DNA of 64,000 nucleotides from Oleiharenicola lentus (GTDB lineage: Bacteria > Verrucomicrobiota > Verrucomicrobiia > Opitutales > Opitutaceae): positions 1,353,001 through 1,417,000 of the forward strand of contig NZ_SDHX01000002.1 of NCBI RefSeq assembly GCF_004118375.1. The letters run 5' to 3'. The position numbers and the translations under genes were made by a program. A model generated the notes under the pieces. The model saw only the letters and a list, made by a program, of their open reading frames with translations, did not search any database and was not told the origin of the DNA. Positions 62,025 through 64,000 of the stretch are shown piece after piece; position 1 is the stretch's first letter, and each line of letters starts with the position of its first letter.

Positions 62025-62552
62025 ATGAAACCCCTCTGGCTGCTGCTCAAGAACCTGCTCTACGTGATCGTCGTCCCCGGCGTGATGGCCGGCTGGCTCC
62101 CGTTGCGGCTTTTCGAGCGGCGTCCGCAATGGCCCGCCAACTGGGACGCGCTGCCGCTGACCGGGCTGGCGTTGGCGGCCGTCGGACTCGTTTTTTTCCT
62201 CTTCAGCGCCGCCATCCTCGCCGCCCGCGGCCAGGGCACGCCGGCTTTTTTTGATCCGACCAAGAAACTCACGCGCCGTGGTCCCTACAAGTGGGTGCGC
62301 AACCCGATGTATCTGGCCCTCATGGCGCTCGTGGGCGGCGAGGCGTTGCTCTTCCGCTCTTGGCACATCGGCGTGTATTGGGTGTTCCTCGTCTGTGGCC
62401 TGCACCTGCTGGTGATCGGCTACGAGGAGGCCAACCTGCGATTCCGCTTCGGAGCCATCTACGAGGACTACCGGCGCGACGTGCCCCGCTGGTTTCCCCG
62501 CAAACCCAAGCCCGTCCTCGAAACCGTCCCGCCCTTCGAGGGGCGACGGTAA
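62025..62552 (+). CDS. Isoprenylcysteine carboxyl methyltransferase-family membrane protein
   Basis: A 175-residue integral membrane protein of the ICMT/PEMT type, which methylates small molecules or lipids using SAM. Helices include PLWLLLKNLLYVIVVPGVMA, LTGLALAAVGLVFFLFSAAI and YWVFLVCGLHLLVIGYEE. The family signatures RRGPYKWVRNPMYLALM and the C-terminal EEANLRFRFGAIYEDYRRDV (with PRWFPR after it) are both present. Substrate unknown. Start ATG 62025 begins the first helix. Confidence 0.88.
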   Translation: MKPLWLLLKNLLYVIVVPGVMAGWLPLRLFERRPQWPANWDALPLTGLALAAVGLVFFLFSAAILAARGQGTPAFFDPTKKLTRRGPYKWVRNPMYLALMALVGGEALLFRSWHIGVYWVFLVCGLHLLVIGYEEANLRFRFGAIYEDYRRDVPRWFPRKPKPVLETVPPFEGRR

Positions 62553-62603
62553 CGGGACTCTCTCAATCTGGCCTTTGCTTGGCGGGACGAAGGCCGGTCG
62601 AGG

Positions 62604-63077
62604 TCACTCTATGCGCCCCTCATCGAAGTCCATCAGGTCGGTGATGCTGAGGATATCGGCGGTGCGGTCGGGGCAGCCCATGTTGGTGAGGGCTTCCTTC
62701 AGGAAATCGCGGCCCGCGGGAGTCATGCCCTTCTGGACGTATTCGCGGTTCCACTTGGCGGCGCGCAGGTCCGGGGGAAAGAGCGCAACCAGGCGGCGGT
62801 CGATCTCGTCGTCACCGAGATTGGCATCGAGGCATTCGTGCACGATTTTCTCCACGGCGGCCGGGTCGATGCCGAGGTGAAGGCACAGGAACCGGTCCAT
62901 GCCGCGCTTGTAGTTCTTCGCGTAGCTGGCCGGGAGCGCGCCGTGGCGCTTCACGTATTTGCATTTCGCGATGAACCGCGGGAGATGCAGCAATCCGGTC
63001 GCCCGGTGCGGTTCGTAGGCCGAGGGCAGCTCGCGGAGGACTTCGCCGGAAGAGCCGGGGATGGGGCGGGAAGACAT
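62604..63077 (-). CDS. DUF5069 domain-containing protein (second copy)
   Basis: A 157-residue protein related to the DUF5069 gene at 46037-46492. It shares the LHLPRFIAKCKYVKRHGALP and NYKRGMDRFLCLHLGID core and ends in ITDLMDFDEGRIE, where the other copy ends FDYLDYDEGR. It is longer by a short N-terminal extension (SSRPIPGSSGEV). Function unknown. It converges with the ICMT-family gene and is transcribed in line with the glutaredoxin-like gene. Confidence 0.83.
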   Translation of the reverse strand: MSSRPIPGSSGEVLRELPSAYEPHRATGLLHLPRFIAKCKYVKRHGALPASYAKNYKRGMDRFLCLHLGIDPAAVEKIVHECLDANLGDDEIDRRLVALFPPDLRAAKWNREYVQKGMTPAGRDFLKEALTNMGCPDRTADILSITDLMDFDEGRIE

Positions 63078-63203
63078 GAACGGAGGAGCTGAAACTTGAG
63101 ACCTGAGACTTGAATCGTGCCAGCGAAAAGAAGAAGGCCGGTCTTCCGACCGGCCCGTTGTTTTCAGGTCTCAGGTATCAGCCTTCAGGTTTTGCGCCGC
63201 TTC

Positions 63204-63539
63204 TCAGAAGAAGCGGACCGGCTTGGCCTGCATCGCGGCGTGCTCGGCGTCGGAGCAGCCGGCGTTGGTGGCGACGTTCACCGGCGCATCGCTCGGCTTG
63301 ATGAGGTTGTTGGCGAGCATGTAGTTCTCGACTTCCTCGCCGGAAATGTCGGCGAGCATCACACCGTCGATCTCCACGCAGGGCGAAAGGGGCTGGCCGG
63401 ACTTGCGCACCATCTCCTCGTAGTTGGCGCGGACATTGATGATGTCGATGTCCTCAAACTCGAGGCCGTGCTTGCGCATGATGGCACGGACGCCGTTGGA
63501 CCAACCGCAGTGCGGCTTCAGGTAGGCTTTGATTTTCAT
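63204..63539 (-). CDS. Glutaredoxin-like protein with CGWS motif
   Basis: A 111-residue thioredoxin-fold protein. MKIKAYLKPHCGWSNGVRAI has a single active-site cysteine in PHCGWS, that is, a monothiol C-x-x-S type; it continues with EFEDIDIINVRANYEEMV. The cis-proline is in GQPLSPCVEIDG. There is a further cysteine near the C-terminus (NAGCSDAEHAAM), unlike standard glutaredoxins. It may bind an iron-sulfur cluster or act in thiol repair; the partner is unknown. ATG 63539 is favoured because the fold begins immediately after it. Confidence 0.8.
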   Translation of the reverse strand: MKIKAYLKPHCGWSNGVRAIMRKHGLEFEDIDIINVRANYEEMVRKSGQPLSPCVEIDGVMLADISGEEVENYMLANNLIKPSDAPVNVATNAGCSDAEHAAMQAKPVRFF

Positions 63540-63640
63540 GGATGAAAGTGCGTGGATTTTACGACCCGGCACAACTTATGCGGCATCATTTCTTCTTCAA
63601 CTCATTCTTTTGTTCCGCCTAATCTGACCGTCCTTCCTCT

Positions 63641-64000
63641 GTGCCCGACGCTTTCCCGAATCTTTCCCCCGCCCAAGCCTCCGAGTTCGCCAAGCTCGGG
63701 CTGGCGAACGTCCACCGCGAATACCCGCACCTGCTGACACATCCCGTGAACGACGCCGGGGATGTCCGCTCGCCGCGGCAGCTCCACCCGGCCTTCTATG
63801 GCAGCTACGACTGGCATTCCTGTGTCCACCAGCACTGCATGCTGGCGCGGCTGGCCCGGCTGTTTCCCACCCTGCCCGAGCGTCCGGAGATCGACCTCGC
63901 GCTCCGGGAGAACCTGTCGGTGGCCAACATCGCGGCGGAGACCGCCTACTTCACCGCTCCGGGACGCAGCTTTTTTGAGCGTCCCTATGGCTGGGCCTGG
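63641..64000 (+). CDS. DUF2891 domain-containing protein (5' part; cut by window edge)
   Basis: An open frame of 120 codons runs to the last base of the window, so the 3' end is missing. It starts at GTG 63641. Sequence such as GLANVHREYPHLLTHPVNDA, FYGSYDWHSCVHQHCMLARL and TAPGRSFFERPYGWAW matches the N-terminal part of DUF2891 proteins, predicted alpha/alpha-barrel hydrolase-like proteins with conserved tryptophans and histidines. It is divergent from the glutaredoxin-like gene across a 101-base gap. Role unknown; the fold would allow a sugar or peptide hydrolase. Confidence 0.8.
   Translation, partial: MPDAFPNLSPAQASEFAKLGLANVHREYPHLLTHPVNDAGDVRSPRQLHPAFYGSYDWHSCVHQHCMLARLARLFPTLPERPEIDLALRENLSVANIAAETAYFTAPGRSFFERPYGWAW

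Noticed and set aside
60673-62050. 459-codon 5' extension of the membrane protein gene on the minus strand
   Set aside because: Antisense to the 60773-61867 gene and lacking hydrophobic or domain features; the first membrane helix starts right after ATG 60673.

Overview
The window is high-GC DNA from a Gram-negative heterotroph, most probably a member of the Verrucomicrobiota, order Opitutales, family Opitutaceae. This rests on the gene families present: very large TonB-dependent receptors next to LacI regulators and glycoside hydrolases without SusD genes, a PEP-CTERM protein with autotransporter-type beta-strand repeats, two DUF5069 proteins, an ASPIC/UnbV-VCBS protein, and a beta-propeller (Y_Y_Y) sensor kinase. 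Taxonomy is inferred from gene content, not from a marker gene. No rRNA, tRNA, CRISPR array, transposase, phage or plasmid gene was recognised.

Layout. (1) 53-13.0 kb: a propeller sensor kinase and NarL-type response regulator, a LacI regulator, and on the opposite strand an operon of TonB-dependent receptor, GH2 beta-galactosidase-like enzyme and a periplasmic protein with a TonB-C-like end. (2) 13.2-26.3 kb: a membrane protein of unknown function, a GH1 beta-glucosidase, and a two-gene FKBP/VCBS-ASPIC unit on the minus strand. Divergently on the plus strand lie a TPR protein, two overlapping LacI genes and a second TonB-dependent receptor. A 14-base motif (CTCTA-N-CG core, LacI-like with central CG) occurs in three intergenic regions here. 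(3) 26.5-33.2 kb: an SGNH-like/TPR protein, DUF3291, CAP-domain and metallo-beta-lactamase-fold proteins, then a sigma factor / anti-sigma (with HEAT-like tail) / DUF4097 operon. (4) 33.4-42.1 kb: a membrane-tethered receiver protein, DUF3667 protein, 4-alpha-glucanotransferase, a 19-residue lysine-rich microprotein, YebC, 3-methyladenine glycosylase, an EamA transporter and a hybrid histidine kinase. (5) 42.2-54.8 kb: the PEP-CTERM beta-strand protein, small membrane and DUF5069 proteins, a penicillin acylase-like hydrolase, uracil phosphoribosyltransferase, a Tat-exported Gfo/Idh/MocA oxidoreductase, a MazG-like protein, a methyltransferase and an S9 peptidase. (6) 55-64 kb: an LpxR-like protein, a SIS-domain protein, a BadF/NagK-type kinase and a small EamA protein, then several poorly characterised genes and a DUF2891 gene cut by the window edge.

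How the genes fit together. Regions 1 and 2 look like two glycan-use loci: an outer-membrane receptor imports oligosaccharides, periplasmic or cytoplasmic glycosidases cleave them, and LacI proteins (plus, in region 1, a two-component pair) control expression. In region 2 the VCBS/ASPIC, FKBP and TPR proteins occupy the place that SusD-type binding proteins hold in Bacteroidetes loci, and this is the most interesting candidate system. The SIS protein and sugar kinase suggest amino-sugar use or recycling. A dispersed repeat of about 29 bases occurs five times, plus one diverged copy, only between genes and twice as inverted pairs.
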